Part shown: in pieces, positions 9,025-18,980 of the stretch
Position numbering within the stretch: position 1 is the stretch's first letter
Layout of the letters: every line of letters begins with the position of its first letter
NCBI GenBank assembly: GCA_035532755.1
Contig: DATKQI010000279.1
Span: 1-64,000, forward strand
Direction of reading: 5' to 3'
DNA: 64,000 bases
From: DATKQI01 sp035532755
Lineage (GTDB): Bacteria; Pseudomonadota; Alphaproteobacteria; Acetobacterales; Acetobacteraceae
Made by a program: the position numbers and the translations under genes
The notes under the pieces: model-generated
The model's input: only the letters and a program-made list of their open reading frames with translations
Told to the model about the DNA's origin: nothing
Databases searched by the model: none

Positions 9025-10280
9025 CAAGCGAAGAACTCCCGCACCCGTTCCAGGGCTTCCGCCAGCGCGTCGATTTCGGATTTTGTCGTATACATTCCGA
9101 AACTCGCACGTGCGGTGCTCTCCACCCCGAAGCGATGCATCAGCGGTTCGGCGCAATGGTGGCCCGCGCGGACGGCGATTCCCTGGCGATCCAGCAGCGT
9201 GGCCACGTCGTGCGCATGGGCACCCTTCAGCGTGAATGAAACCACGCCCCCCCGGTCCTGCGCCCGGCCCAGAATCCGTACGCCGGGAATCGCGGAAAGG
9301 CTGGCGATGGCGTGCTCGGTCAACGCCGCCTCGTGCGCCGAGATCGCTTCGAACCCGATTGCCTCCACATAGGCGATAGCCGCGGCAAGCCCGATGCCCT
9401 CGACGATCGCCGGCGTGCCCGCCTCGAACTTGTGCGGCACCTGTGCCCAGGTACTGTGCTCGAAGCTGACAGAGGAGATCATCTCCCCTCCGCCCATGAA
9501 TGGCGGCATCGCTTCCAGCAGTTCAGCCCGGCCCCACAGCACGCCGATCCCCGTGGGGCCATACAGCTTGTGACCGGTGAACACATAAAAATCCGCATCC
9601 AGCGCCTGCACGTCCACCACCCGGTGCACCGCGGCCTGGGAGCCATCGAACAGCACTTTCGCCCCGGCCGCGTGCGCCATCGCGGCGATCCGCTGCGCCG
9701 GCGTATAGGTTCCCAGCACGTTCGACATGTGGGTGATGGCGACCAGCCCCACCTTTCCATCCGCCAGATGCGTGGCCAGGCTCTCCAGATCAAGCTCGCC
9801 CGCATCCGTCACCTTCGCCACGCGCATCTCGGTGCCATGCGCATCCCGCAGCATCTGCCAGGGGATGATGTTGGAGTGGTGCTCCATCTCACTGATCACC
9901 ACTGCCTGGCCGGGCTTCATCACGCCGCGCCCGTAGCTGTGCGCGACAAGATTGATCGCCTCGGTGCTGTTGCGTACGAATACGATCTCCTCGCGCGCGC
10001 GCGCGTTCAGCAGCCGCGCGGCGGCATCGCGCGCGCCCTCGTACGCATCGGTGGTGCGTTCGCTCATCCAGTGCAGGCCGCGATGGACGTTGGCGTACTG
10101 CGTTTCCATCGTAGTGCTCATCGCCGCGATCACCGTGCGCGGTTTCTGCGCCGAGGCCGCGCTGTCGAGGAAGACGAGCTTCTTGCCGCGGACGGTCTGC
10201 GACAGGATCGGGAAATCCGCACGGACTGCCTCCACGTCCAGCATCGCCGTCGGCCGCTTGATGGATGTCGCGATGCTCAT
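9024..10280 (-). CDS. sufS: Cysteine desulfurase SufS
   Basis: Group II PLP cysteine desulfurase of about 418 residues that mobilizes sulfur from L-cysteine for cluster assembly. The PLP-Lys lies in FTGHKLYGPTGIG, the PLP-stacking His in ISEMEHHSNIIPW, and the persulfide Cys in RAGHHCAEPLM near the C-terminus. The ATG at 10280 overlaps the sufD stop as ATGA and is preceded by AGGTGG; an ATG 18 nt upstream is less likely. It works with SufU and the SufBCD scaffold encoded on either side. Confidence 0.95.
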   Translation of the reverse strand: MSIATSIKRPTAMLDVEAVRADFPILSQTVRGKKLVFLDSAASAQKPRTVIAAMSTTMETQYANVHRGLHWMSERTTDAYEGARDAAARLLNARAREEIVFVRNSTEAINLVAHSYGRGVMKPGQAVVISEMEHHSNIIPWQMLRDAHGTEMRVAKVTDAGELDLESLATHLADGKVGLVAITHMSNVLGTYTPAQRIAAMAHAAGAKVLFDGSQAAVHRVVDVQALDADFYVFTGHKLYGPTGIGVLWGRAELLEAMPPFMGGGEMISSVSFEHSTWAQVPHKFEAGTPAIVEGIGLAAAIAYVEAIGFEAISAHEAALTEHAIASLSAIPGVRILGRAQDRGGVVSFTLKGAHAHDVATLLDRQGIAVRAGHHCAEPLMHRFGVESTARASFGMYTTKSEIDALAEALERVREFFA

Positions 10281-11557
10281 GCCACCTGCCTCGTCCACCA
10301 GTTTTCCACGGCATGCTCCAGCGCGGCCCGCGCCGGCTCGTGCGTGATCGGGTCGAGCGCCTCGGCCAGGAAGGCCCGCACCAGGATCGCCCGCGCATCC
10401 GCAAGGGCGATGCCGCGGCTGCGCAGATAGAACAGCTGCTCAGGGTCAAGCTCCCCCACCGTCGCGCCGTGGCTGCATTTCACGTCGTCGGCGAAGATTT
10501 CAAGCTCCGGCTTGCAGTCGATCTCGGCATCCGGGGAAAGCAGCAGCGCCTGGTTCATCTGGTAGCCATCGGTCTTCTGCGCGATCCGCGCGACCTCGAT
10601 CCGCCCCTGGAATACGCCGCGCGCGTGGTCGGTCAGCACCGATTTCACGGTCTGGCGGGAAGCGCAGCCGGGCGCGTCGTGGGACACGATCGTGGTGAAA
10701 TCCGCATGCTGCGTCCCGCCAAGAAGCTGCGCGGCATTCAGATGCGCCGCCGCGCCCGTCCCGGTCAAGCGTGCGTGAATCTCCGTCCGCCCCAGCCGCG
10801 CCCCCAGGATCAGCGAAAATCCATCATACGTGCCGCCACCCGCCACATCGGCATAGATGGTCGCCAGATGGAATGCGTCATGGCTCTCGTCTTGCAGCCG
10901 GATATGCGCCAGATGCGCATCCTTGCCCACGGTGATCTCGCTCACCGGGTTATGCAGGTACACGCCCTCGCCCGCCGCCACCTCGATCACCGTCAACCGC
11001 GCACCCGCTTCCAGCCTCAGCACATGCCGCGGATGGAACGCGACCGGCCGTGCCGCTGTGCCGCTCGCAAGGCTCACCAGCAGCAGCGTGCCGCCGTCAT
11101 GTCCCGCGGGCACGGTGATCACCGCGCCGTCCTGCGCCAGCATCGTGTTCAGCGCGGCCAGGCTCTCCCGCTCCGGCCGCGCGAGCCCGCCAAACGCGGG
11201 TTCGGCCGCGAAGCTCTCCGTCATCATTCCGGTCGGCATCACCGACAGATCGGCGCGAAATCGTCCATCGACCAGTACGATGCGCGGTGCGGCGATCGCC
11301 GGAAGCCGCGCCAGCAGGTCGGTGCCGCCGATCGCGGGTGTGAGCGGGCCATGAAAACCCTGCTCCGCCATCGGGCGCAGATTGGTGTAGCGCCATGCCT
11401 CCTGCCGCACCGAAGGCAGGCCCGCCGTACGGAAGGCGTCCGCAGCGGCCTCGCGCACCGCCGCATCGCCGGGCAGCCGGTCGCGAAGTCCCTCGAACCG
11501 CGCGAGAAACCCCGCAGCACCGGCAGCCAGCACGCTCGATGGAAGCACGGTGTTCAT
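10277..11557 (-). CDS. sufD: Fe-S cluster assembly protein SufD
   Basis: A 426-residue SufB paralogue forming the SufBC2D scaffold. The C-terminal beta-helix region with CSHGATVGELDPEQLFYLRSRG is the SufD/SufB signature. The N-terminal part is helical and Ala-rich, as usual for SufD. Start and stop overlap sufC and sufS as ATGA. Confidence 0.95.
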   Translation of the reverse strand: MNTVLPSSVLAAGAAGFLARFEGLRDRLPGDAAVREAAADAFRTAGLPSVRQEAWRYTNLRPMAEQGFHGPLTPAIGGTDLLARLPAIAAPRIVLVDGRFRADLSVMPTGMMTESFAAEPAFGGLARPERESLAALNTMLAQDGAVITVPAGHDGGTLLLVSLASGTAARPVAFHPRHVLRLEAGARLTVIEVAAGEGVYLHNPVSEITVGKDAHLAHIRLQDESHDAFHLATIYADVAGGGTYDGFSLILGARLGRTEIHARLTGTGAAAHLNAAQLLGGTQHADFTTIVSHDAPGCASRQTVKSVLTDHARGVFQGRIEVARIAQKTDGYQMNQALLLSPDAEIDCKPELEIFADDVKCSHGATVGELDPEQLFYLRSRGIALADARAILVRAFLAEALDPITHEPARAALEHAVENWWTRQVA

Positions 11558-12303
11558 GCCGCCTCGGCCGCAAGGTTCGCGTAGCCATGCGCTTCCAGCT
11601 CATGCGCCAGTTCGGGCCCGCCGGAGCGCACGATCCGCCCGGCTGCGAGCACGTGCACCCGGTCCGGAACGATATGGTCCAGCAGCCGCTGGTAATGGGT
11701 GATCACCAGCGCCGAGAAGGCGGGCCCGCGCAGCGCGTTCACCCCCTCGGCCACGATCTTCAGCGCATCGATATCAAGCCCGCTGTCGGTCTCGTCGAGA
11801 ATGGCGAGCTTCGGCCGCAGCACCGCCATCTGCAACACCTCGTTGCGCTTCTTCTCGCCGCCCGAGAAACCCACGTTCACGTTGCGCTTCAGCATTTCCT
11901 CGGGCATCGACAGCCGCTTCACCTCGGCGCGGGCGAGCTTGAGGAACTGGATCGCATCCAGCTCCGCCTCGCCGCGGCCGCGGCGGATCGCGTTCAGCGC
12001 CGTGCGCATGAAATTCGCATTCCCCACGCCCGGAAGTTCCACCGGATACTGGAAGGCGAGGAACAGCCCGGCGGCGGCGCGCGCCTCCGGCTCCATCGCC
12101 AGCAGGTCCTGTCCGTCGAATGTCGCAGTGCCGCTCGTCACCGTATAACCTTCGCGGCCGGAAAGCACGTAGGAGAGGGTGGATTTGCCCGCTCCGTTCG
12201 GCCCCATGATGGCATGCACCTCGCCGTCCGGCACCGTCAGGCTCACGCCGTCTAGGATGGCCTTGCCGTCGATTTCCGCGCTCAAACCCTCGATCTTCAA
12301 CAT
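11554..12303 (-). CDS. sufC: Fe-S assembly ATPase SufC
   Basis: A 249-residue ABC-type ATPase of the SufBC2D complex. Walker A GPNGAGKST (about residues 34-42), signature GFSGGEKKRNE (about 148-158) and Walker B LAILDETDSGLD (about 168-179) are all intact; the ETDSGLD form is diagnostic of SufC. It has no membrane segment, so it is a soluble scaffold ATPase and not an importer subunit. It lies 4 bp after sufB. Confidence 0.97.
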   Translation of the reverse strand: MLKIEGLSAEIDGKAILDGVSLTVPDGEVHAIMGPNGAGKSTLSYVLSGREGYTVTSGTATFDGQDLLAMEPEARAAAGLFLAFQYPVELPGVGNANFMRTALNAIRRGRGEAELDAIQFLKLARAEVKRLSMPEEMLKRNVNVGFSGGEKKRNEVLQMAVLRPKLAILDETDSGLDIDALKIVAEGVNALRGPAFSALVITHYQRLLDHIVPDRVHVLAAGRIVRSGGPELAHELEAHGYANLAAEAA

Positions 12304-12307
12304 GGCC

Positions 12308-13792
12308 TTACCCCACCGATCCTTCGAGGCTCACGGCGAGCAGCTTCTGCGCCTCGACTGCGAATTCCATCGGCAATTCCTTCAATACGTCCTTGCAGAA
12401 CCCGTTGACGATCATCCCCACGGCGTCCTCTTCCGAAAGGCCGCGGCAGCGGCAATAGAAAAGCTGATCCTCGGCGATCTTGGAGGTGGTGGCCTCGTGC
12501 TCCACCTTCGCCGTCGGATTGCGGCTTTCGATGTAGGGCACCGTGTGCGCCCCGCACCGGTCGCCGATCAGCAGGCTGTCGCACTGCGTGAAGTTCCGCG
12601 CGCCGGAAGCTTTCGGCAGGATGCGCACCAGCCCGCGATAGGTGTTGTTCGAATGCCCGGCGCTGATCCCCTTCGAGATGATGGTGCTCGTGGTGTTGCG
12701 CCCGATGTGGATCATCTTCGTGCCGGTGTCGGCCTGCTGATGGTTGTTCGTCACCGCCACCGAATAGAACTCGCCCACGCTGCCCTCGCCCTGGAGGATG
12801 CAGGAGGGATATTTCCAGGTGATCGCCGATCCGGTCTCCACCTGCGTCCAGCTGATCCGGCTGCGCACGCCGCGGCACGCGCCGCGCTTGGTCACGAAAT
12901 TATAGATGCCGCCGCGGCCCTGCGCATCGCCCGGGTACCAGTTCTGCACGGTGCTGTATTTGATGCGCGCCTCGTCCAGCGCCACCAGTTCCACCACCGC
13001 CGCATGCAACTGGTTCTCGTCGCGCATCGGCGCGGTGCAGCCCTCCAGATACGAAACGCTGGCGCCCTCTTCGGCGATGATCAGCGTCCGCTCGAACTGG
13101 CCGGTGTTGCGCGCGTTGATGCGGAAATAGGTGGACAGCTCCATCGGGCACTTCACCCCGCGCGGGATGAAGGCGAAGCTGCCGTCGGTGAACACCGCCG
13201 AATTCAGCGCCGCGAAATAGTTGTCGCCGGCCGGCACCACGGAGCCGAGGTATTTGCGCACCAGATCGGGATGCTCCTGCACCGCCTCGCTGATCGGGCA
13301 GAAGATCACGCCCGCCTTGGCCAGGGTCGCGCGAAAGGTGGTGGCGACCGAAACGCTGTCGAACACCGCGTCCACCGCCACGTTGCTACCATTGCTCCCC
13401 GCACCCTCCACGCCGGCAAGGATCGCCCGCTCCTTCAGCGGAATGCCGAGCTTTTCATACGTGCGCAGCAACTCCGGATCGACCTCGTCGAGGCTTGCCG
13501 GCCCCGCCTTGCGCTTCGGCGCGGCGTAGTAGTGCAAATCCTGGTAGTCGATCGGCGGATGGTCCACCCGCGCCCAGTGCGGCTCGGTCATCGTCTGCCA
13601 TGCCGCATAAGCCTTCAGCCGCCACGCCAGCAACCACTCCGGCTCGTTCTTGCGCGCCGAGATCAGGCGGATGATGCCCTCGTTCAGCCCCTTGGGCGCG
13701 AGATCCATCTCCACATCGGTCACGAACCCGAACTTGTAGCCGGACCCGGTGACGGAGCGGACGGTATCGAGCGTTTCGGCAACAGCTGGCAT
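12308..13792 (-). CDS. sufB: Fe-S cluster scaffold SufB
   Basis: A 494-residue core SUF scaffold on which clusters are built. It contains the conserved segments [28 protein letters not shown] and the C-terminal [22 protein letters not shown], the last holding cysteines near the proposed assembly site. The ATG at 13792 ([13 protein letters not shown]) is preferred; the frame stays open upstream but overlaps the Rrf2 gene. It is the first structural gene after the regulator, 5 bp downstream. Confidence 0.96.
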   Translation of the reverse strand: MPAVAETLDTVRSVTGSGYKFGFVTDVEMDLAPKGLNEGIIRLISARKNEPEWLLAWRLKAYAAWQTMTEPHWARVDHPPIDYQDLHYYAAPKRKAGPASLDEVDPELLRTYEKLGIPLKERAILAGVEGAGSNGSNVAVDAVFDSVSVATTFRATLAKAGVIFCPISEAVQEHPDLVRKYLGSVVPAGDNYFAALNSAVFTDGSFAFIPRGVKCPMELSTYFRINARNTGQFERTLIIAEEGASVSYLEGCTAPMRDENQLHAAVVELVALDEARIKYSTVQNWYPGDAQGRGGIYNFVTKRGACRGVRSRISWTQVETGSAITWKYPSCILQGEGSVGEFYSVAVTNNHQQADTGTKMIHIGRNTTSTIISKGISAGHSNNTYRGLVRILPKASGARNFTQCDSLLIGDRCGAHTVPYIESRNPTAKVEHEATTSKIAEDQLFYCRCRGLSEEDAVGMIVNGFCKDVLKELPMEFAVEAQKLLAVSLEGSVG

Positions 13793-13797
13793 GGTTT

Positions 13798-14280
13798 CTA
13801 CTCGGACAGAGGAATGGATGCGGGCGCGGCAGACAGGTGGTGGGCCGCGTCGGCAGGCAGGCGGAACGCGCGCGGCACGGCTGCCTCCTGCATGTCGGCA
13901 AGCGTGATGGCCGCCAGCGCCGCGCGGATCGCCGCGTTCACCGGGTCCCACCGCCCGGCCATCGGGCACAGACCCTGGGATTCGCAATGTCCTTCGGCGC
14001 CGTCCACGCAGGCGGTGAGCGCGATGGGCCCGTCGATCGCGGCGATCACGTCGGAAACCGGAACGGCATGCAGCGGGCGCGTCAGCCGGTACCCGCCCCG
14101 CGCTCCGCGCGAGGAGGTAACCAGGCCACGGCAGGTCAGCGCTTTCAGCACCTTCGCCACCGTCGGTTCGGGAATGCCGATGGCCGCCGCAATGCCGGGC
14201 GAAGTCTGCACCCCATCGCCGCTCGACAGGCGCACAAGCACCACGACGGCATAATCGGTCAGCTTGGACAGCCTCAACAT
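13798..14280 (-). CDS. Rrf2-family Fe-S responsive regulator of the SUF operon
   Basis: A 160-residue Rrf2/IscR/SufR-type regulator. The N-terminal winged HTH ([15 protein letters not shown], with [17 protein letters not shown] as recognition region) is followed by three cysteines in [19 protein letters not shown] (about residues 92-110), the cluster ligands used to sense Fe-S status. As first gene of the operon it very likely autoregulates suf. The ATG at 14280 matches the family start; upstream in-frame codons encode a basic, non-family stretch. Confidence 0.92.
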   Translation of the reverse strand: MLRLSKLTDYAVVVLVRLSSGDGVQTSPGIAAAIGIPEPTVAKVLKALTCRGLVTSSRGARGGYRLTRPLHAVPVSDVIAAIDGPIALTACVDGAEGHCESQGLCPMAGRWDPVNAAIRAALAAITLADMQEAAVPRAFRLPADAAHHLSAAPASIPLSE

Positions 14281-14350
14281 GGCGATATCCTCGGCACCTG
14301 GCCGGCGCGGGCGCCTCGCCCGCTCCTTCGGCATCCTGATGGAACTAACC

Positions 14351-14365
14351 GGACAACCACGGTCC
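14351..14365. promoter_or_regulatory. Possible Rrf2/SufR operator upstream of suf
   Basis: GGAC-N7-GTCC forms a short inverted repeat about 70 bp upstream of the Rrf2-family start, inside the 262-bp gap between suf and the divergent SDR gene. Its location fits autoregulation, but the arms are only 4 bp, so this is a weak call. Nothing else stands out in the gap. Confidence 0.25.
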
Positions 14366-14542
14366 TGTTTACCGGAAGTGGCCTATAGAGCCGGCGGCGT
14401 CAAGGGGCAAGCGGTGAATACCGGCGCCGCGAAAGGGACACAACCCCGGGGGCGGAAACCCCCGGAAGGCGGGCAATCCGCGGGGGCTGACAACCCGTCT
14501 GGCACCCCCTAACGTCTGCCGGCGCGGAAACGGAGGTCGCAT

Positions 14543-15463
14543 ATGCCGCAACACCCGATGCTTGCGGGAAAAGTCGCCGTCGTCACCGGCGCGGGCAGCG
14601 GCATCGGCCGCGCGGTCGCGGTCGCGATGGCCGAAGCCGGGGCGAAGGTGCTGATCAACGACATCGGCGTGTCATTGGCCGGGGAGGGCGGATCGGCGAG
14701 CCCGGCCGAGCAGACGCGGCAGATCATCGTCCAGCAGGGCGGGGAAGCCGCGATCAGCACCGAATCCGTGGCGGAATGGCCCTCCGCGCAGCGCATCGTA
14801 GCCGACGCGCTGGATCATTTCGGCCGCATCGACATCGTGGTGAACAACGCCGGCATCCTGCGGGACGCCATTTTCCACCGGATGCGCCCGGAGGACTGGC
14901 TTGCCGTCATCAATGTCCATCTCAACGGCAGCTTCTTCGTCAGCCGCGCCGCGGCGGAGCATTTTCGCGCCCAGGGCTCCGGCGCCTTCGTGCACATGAC
15001 CAGCACCTCCGGCCTCATCGGCAATATCGGCCAGGCGAACTATGCCGCGGCCAAGCTCGGCATCACCGCGCTTTCCAAGTCGATCGCGCTCGATATGAAG
15101 CGCTTCGGCGTCCGCTCCAACTGCATCGCCCCCTTTGCCTGGAGCCGGATGACCAGCTCCATTCCGGCCGAAACGCCGGAACAGCAGGTGCGGGTGGCGA
15201 AGCTGCAGCAGATGACGCCGGACAAGAACGCCCCGCTCGCGGTGTTCCTCGCCTCGGACGCCGCGGCCGCCTTCACCGGCCAGATCTTCGCCACCCGCCA
15301 CAACGAGATCTTCCTGATCGGCCAGAACCGCCCCCTGCGGGGCATTCATCGCGCCGAGGGCTGGACACCCGATACCATCGCCACCCACGCCGCCCCCGCC
15401 CTGCAGCCGGACCTCGTGCCGCTCGCCGTCAGCGCCGATGTCTTCGGCTGGGACCCCGTCTGA
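14543..15463 (+). CDS. Short-chain dehydrogenase/reductase
   Basis: A 306-residue SDR. The NAD(P) motif TGAGSGIG is at residues 16-23, with NNAG, catalytic Ser in HMTSTSG and YAAAKLGI (YxxxK). The insertion after NDIGVSLAGEGG and the length beyond 250 residues resemble the dehydrogenase domain of multifunctional enzyme type 2 (3-hydroxyacyl-CoA dehydrogenases). The last 60 residues are not typical SDR. It is followed after 17 bp by an aminotransferase-like gene, probably cotranscribed. Substrate unknown. Confidence 0.85.
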   Translation: MPQHPMLAGKVAVVTGAGSGIGRAVAVAMAEAGAKVLINDIGVSLAGEGGSASPAEQTRQIIVQQGGEAAISTESVAEWPSAQRIVADALDHFGRIDIVVNNAGILRDAIFHRMRPEDWLAVINVHLNGSFFVSRAAAEHFRAQGSGAFVHMTSTSGLIGNIGQANYAAAKLGITALSKSIALDMKRFGVRSNCIAPFAWSRMTSSIPAETPEQQVRVAKLQQMTPDKNAPLAVFLASDAAAAFTGQIFATRHNEIFLIGQNRPLRGIHRAEGWTPDTIATHAAPALQPDLVPLAVSADVFGWDPV

Positions 15464-15480
15464 CCGTCAAGGAACCTCCC

Positions 15481-16344
15481 ATGAGCCGCATCGCCTACGT
15501 GAACGGCCGCTACCTGCCGCAGCGCCATGCCTGCGTGAACATCGAGGATCGCGGCTACCAGTTCGGGGATGGCATCTACGAGGTGGTGCATCTCTACAAT
15601 GGCCGCTTCATCGACGCGGACCTGCACCTCGCCCGGCTGGAGCGCAGCCTGCGGGAGATCCGCCTGCCCGCGCCGATGGGCCGCGCGGCGCTGATCCAGG
15701 TGCTGCACGAGGTGGCGCGGCGCAACCGCATCACCGAGGGGCTGCTGTACATGCAGATCACCCGTGGGGTCGCCCGCCGCGACCATGCCTTCCCCGATGC
15801 GGCCATCCCGCCGGCCCTGGTCGTCACCATCCGCCGCATCCCGCCCTATCCGGCCACCATTGACCGCTGGACGGCCGCGGTGATCACCCGGCCGGACGAA
15901 CGCTGGGCGCGCTGCGACATCAAGAGCGTCAACCTGCTGCCCAACGTGCTGGCCCGGCAGGCGGCGCGCGAGCAGGGCGCGCAGGAGGCGGTGCTGGTCG
16001 ATGTGCAGGGAATGGTGACCGAGGGGGCCGCGACCAGCTTCTGGATCGTCGATGCCGCCGGCGTTCTGCGCGTGCGCCACCTTGATGCGCATATCCTGCC
16101 CGGCTGCACGCGGGCGGCCCTGCTCGGCCTGCTGGGCGACACGCCGTTCGAGGAACGCGCGTTCAGCGTGGCGGACATGCGTGCCGCGCGAGAGGCGTTC
16201 ATGACCAGCGCGACAAGCTTCGTGAAGCCGATCACCCGTATCGACGGCGCGGCCGTCGCCGACGGGCAGGTCGGCCCGGTCGCCCGCCGGCTGTTCGAAG
16301 CGTTTGCGCGACATGTGAAAGGCGACCTGCGGAACGCTGCCTGA
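15481..16344 (+). CDS. Fold-type IV aminotransferase (D-amino-acid aminotransferase-like)
   Basis: A 287-residue PLP enzyme of the branched-chain/D-amino acid aminotransferase fold. Early ICEDRGYQFGDGIYEV-type sequence (here NIEDRGYQFGDGIYEV) and the PLP-Lys in CDIKSVNLLPNVLA (about residue 145) match D-alanine transaminases, which interconvert D-alanine and D-glutamate for cell-wall precursors. 4-amino-4-deoxychorismate lyase has the same fold and is the main alternative. ATG at 15481 follows AAGGAACC. It is located between an SDR and hfq. Confidence 0.85.
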   Translation: MSRIAYVNGRYLPQRHACVNIEDRGYQFGDGIYEVVHLYNGRFIDADLHLARLERSLREIRLPAPMGRAALIQVLHEVARRNRITEGLLYMQITRGVARRDHAFPDAAIPPALVVTIRRIPPYPATIDRWTAAVITRPDERWARCDIKSVNLLPNVLARQAAREQGAQEAVLVDVQGMVTEGAATSFWIVDAAGVLRVRHLDAHILPGCTRAALLGLLGDTPFEERAFSVADMRAAREAFMTSATSFVKPITRIDGAAVADGQVGPVARRLFEAFARHVKGDLRNAA

Positions 16345-16509
16345 CCTGCCGATTTATCCACACGTAGCGGGCGCGCCGTTTGCCATTTTGCGCCGGGTGC
16401 GCCGGCTGCTACTCTGGTAAAGCGGCCGGCTGCATGGTGCAGACGCTCGCCCACCGCGCACAAGAACGCAAACAGTAACGACCCAACAAGAAGAAGAAGG
16501 ACTTTTCCC

Positions 16510-16794
16510 GTGGCCACCGAAAAATCGCAAAATGTTCAGGACGTGTTCCTGAACCATGTGCGAAAGAACAAAACGCCCGTGACCGTATTCCTCGTCAACG
16601 GTGTGAAGTTGCAGGGCATCATCACCTGGTTCGACAACTTCTCCGTCCTGCTGCGCCGTGACGGGCATACGCAACTTGTCTACAAGCATGCCATCAGTAC
16701 GGTCATGCCTGGCGCGCCGATCCAGTTGTTCGACGCGACGAAGGTGGAGGGCGCCGCCCGCGATCCTGCCGCCCCGGCCGCCAGTGAGCAGTGA
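16510..16794 (+). CDS. hfq: RNA chaperone Hfq
   Basis: A 94-residue Sm-like RNA chaperone. Sm1 ([21 protein letters not shown]) and Sm2 ([11 protein letters not shown]) motifs are complete, including the proximal-face YKHA. The acidic/Ala-rich C-tail is short, as in alphaproteobacteria. A GTG start at 16510 follows AAGGAC; translation from it gives the usual N-terminus [15 protein letters not shown]. The stop overlaps the hflX start, the classic hfq-hflX pair. Confidence 0.98.
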   Translation: MATEKSQNVQDVFLNHVRKNKTPVTVFLVNGVKLQGIITWFDNFSVLLRRDGHTQLVYKHAISTVMPGAPIQLFDATKVEGAARDPAAPAASEQ

Positions 16795-18073
16795 GCCTGC
16801 CCAGCCGCCGCCCGCGAGGGCGGCGGTCATTCTGCCCTGGAGCCGGGCGGACCGCGCCGAGGCCTCCCGCGCCGCCGAGGCGCGGCTGGCCGAGGCCGTG
16901 GGCCTCGCGGCATCGATCGGCCTTGTGCTCGTCCACACCGTCATCCTGCCGCTGCGCGCCCGCCGCCCGGCCACCCTGCTCGGCGAGGGGCAGGTGGAAG
17001 GGCTGCGCCTGGCGATCGATGAACAGCAGGTCGATGTCGCGATCGTGGATGCCGCGCTCAGCCCGGTGCAGCAGCGCAACCTGGAGCGCGCCTGGGGCTG
17101 CAAGGTGATCGACCGCACGGGGCTGATCCTCGATATCTTCGGCGCCCGCGCCCGCACGCGGGAAGGGACGCTGCAGGTGGAACTCGCGCATCTGGAATAT
17201 CAGCGCTCGCGCCTCGTGCGGTCCTGGACCCATCTGGAGCGCCAGCGCGGCGGCTTCGGCTTCCTGGGCGGCCCCGGCGAAACCCAGATCGAGGCGGACC
17301 GGCGGCTGATCGGCACGCGCATCGTGCGGCTGAAACAGGATCTGGAGCAGGTTCGCCGCACCCGCGGCCTGCATCGTGCGGCACGCCGGCGTGTACCCTA
17401 TCCGGTGGTCGCGCTGGTCGGTTACACCAATGCCGGCAAATCCACCCTGTTCAATGCGATGACCGGTGCTGTGGCGTTCGCGCAGGACCAGCTTTTCGCC
17501 ACGCTCGACCCCACGATGCGCGGCCTCGACCTGCCTTCCGGGCGCACGGCCATCCTGTCGGACACGGTGGGGTTCATCAGCGAACTGCCGACCGAGCTGG
17601 TCGCGGCCTTCCGCGCCACCCTGGAAGAGGTGGCGGAGGCGGATGTGATCCTGCATGTGCGCGATGCCGCCCACCCGGATACCGCTGCCCAGAAGATGGA
17701 TGTGACGGCGGTGCTGGACGGCATGGCGAAGGAGGGCACGCTCGATCCCGCCTGGACGGCGCGCACCGTGGAGGTGCTGAACAAGGCCGACCTGCTGGGC
17801 GGCGTGGCGCAGGTTCACGATACCGGCAATGAGGCCATCGCCGTCTCGGCGCTGAGCGGCGAAGGGCTGCCGGCCCTGAAATCCATGATCGATACCCGCA
17901 TCGCCGAGGGCATGCAGGTGGCCGCCTACGCGTTGCCACCCTCCGACGGCGCCCGTCTCGCCTGGCTCTATCGCCACGGCGAGGTGATCGAGCGGCAGGA
18001 TACCGAGCAGTCCATCCAGCTCACCGTCCGCCTGCTGCCCGCCGACCGCGCCCGGTTCGAGCGCAAGGCGTGA
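16784..18073 (+). CDS. hflX: Ribosome-associated GTPase HflX
   Basis: About 429 residues. N-terminal HflX domain with GEGQVEGL and the glycine-rich loop [15 protein letters not shown] (about residues 162-176), then a GTPase domain with G1 [10 protein letters not shown]3 DTVGFI and G4 NKAD. It splits or rescues stalled ribosomes under stress. The GTG at 16784 overlaps the hfq end by 11 nt and gives the family-length protein; upstream in-frame codons lie within hfq. Confidence 0.95.
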   Translation: MSSEPAQPPPARAAVILPWSRADRAEASRAAEARLAEAVGLAASIGLVLVHTVILPLRARRPATLLGEGQVEGLRLAIDEQQVDVAIVDAALSPVQQRNLERAWGCKVIDRTGLILDIFGARARTREGTLQVELAHLEYQRSRLVRSWTHLERQRGGFGFLGGPGETQIEADRRLIGTRIVRLKQDLEQVRRTRGLHRAARRRVPYPVVALVGYTNAGKSTLFNAMTGAVAFAQDQLFATLDPTMRGLDLPSGRTAILSDTVGFISELPTELVAAFRATLEEVAEADVILHVRDAAHPDTAAQKMDVTAVLDGMAKEGTLDPAWTARTVEVLNKADLLGGVAQVHDTGNEAIAVSALSGEGLPALKSMIDTRIAEGMQVAAYALPPSDGARLAWLYRHGEVIERQDTEQSIQLTVRLLPADRARFERKA

Positions 18074-18894
18074 GCTTCACGCCGGCCGATCTGCAACGGG
18101 TGGCCACTTTGCTGCGTGACGCGGCGCGGGCCGAGGTCATGCCGCGGTTCCGCAACCTCGCCCCCGGCATGGTGCGGACGAAATCCGGCCCGCTCGATCT
18201 GGTGACGGATGCCGACGAGGCGGCCGAACGGATGATCGCCGCCGGCCTGCGCGCGGCCTTCCCCGGTTGTGTGGTGGTGGGCGAGGAAGCCGCTTCCGCA
18301 GATCCGTCGCTGCTCGGCGGGCTCGCCGAAGCCGATCTCGCCTTCGTCGTCGATCCGGTGGATGGCACGGCGAACTTTGCCGCCGGCCTGCCGCTGTTCG
18401 GCGTGATGGCGGCGGCGATCCGCCGTGGAACGGTGGTCGCGGCCGCGATCCACGATCCGATCGCCGACGACACCGCTTTGGCACTGCTGGATGGCGGCGC
18501 CTGGATCGAGCGTCCGGACGGCACCCGCGCCGATCTGCGCGTCGCTACCCCGGTGCCGGTGGCACAGATGGCAGGCATGGTCTCGTGGCGCTACATGCCC
18601 GAACCGATGAAATCCCGCGTCTGCGCCCGCTTGCCACGCCTGGCCGCTGTGTTCGATCTTCGCTGCGCGGCCCACCAATACCGCCTTGCCGCGGCGGGCG
18701 GTGCGCATCTGCTGCTCTTCAACCGCCTGCTGCCGTGGGACCATGCCCCCGGCTGGCTGCTGCACAAGGAAGCCGGTGGCTATTCCGCCCGACTCGACGG
18801 CAGCGCCTACAGCCCCGCGATCATCACCGGCGGGCTGCTCTGCGCGCCCGATCGGGCAAGCTGGGATGCACTGCACGCCGCGCTGCTGACATGA
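18070..18894 (+). CDS. Inositol-monophosphatase family phosphatase
   Basis: A 274-residue Mg-dependent, Li-sensitive-type phosphatase. Metal motifs: GEEAA (about residues 71-75), DPVDGTANF (about 96-104) and WDHAPG (about 223-228). Typical substrates are inositol phosphates, histidinol phosphate or 3'-phosphoadenosine 5'-phosphate; the sequence does not decide between them. The GTG start overlaps the hflX stop as GTGA, so translation is probably coupled to the hfq-hflX transcript. The first 20 residues are helical. Confidence 0.88.
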   Translation: MSFTPADLQRVATLLRDAARAEVMPRFRNLAPGMVRTKSGPLDLVTDADEAAERMIAAGLRAAFPGCVVVGEEAASADPSLLGGLAEADLAFVVDPVDGTANFAAGLPLFGVMAAAIRRGTVVAAAIHDPIADDTALALLDGGAWIERPDGTRADLRVATPVPVAQMAGMVSWRYMPEPMKSRVCARLPRLAAVFDLRCAAHQYRLAAAGGAHLLLFNRLLPWDHAPGWLLHKEAGGYSARLDGSAYSPAIITGGLLCAPDRASWDALHAALLT

Positions 18895-18980
18895 TACAGA
18901 ATTTTTGAGATATAGAAATTTTTGTAATATCCCGATTGGGGTAGCCATCCGTTCATACCTGTCGGCCGATATTGCGAGGC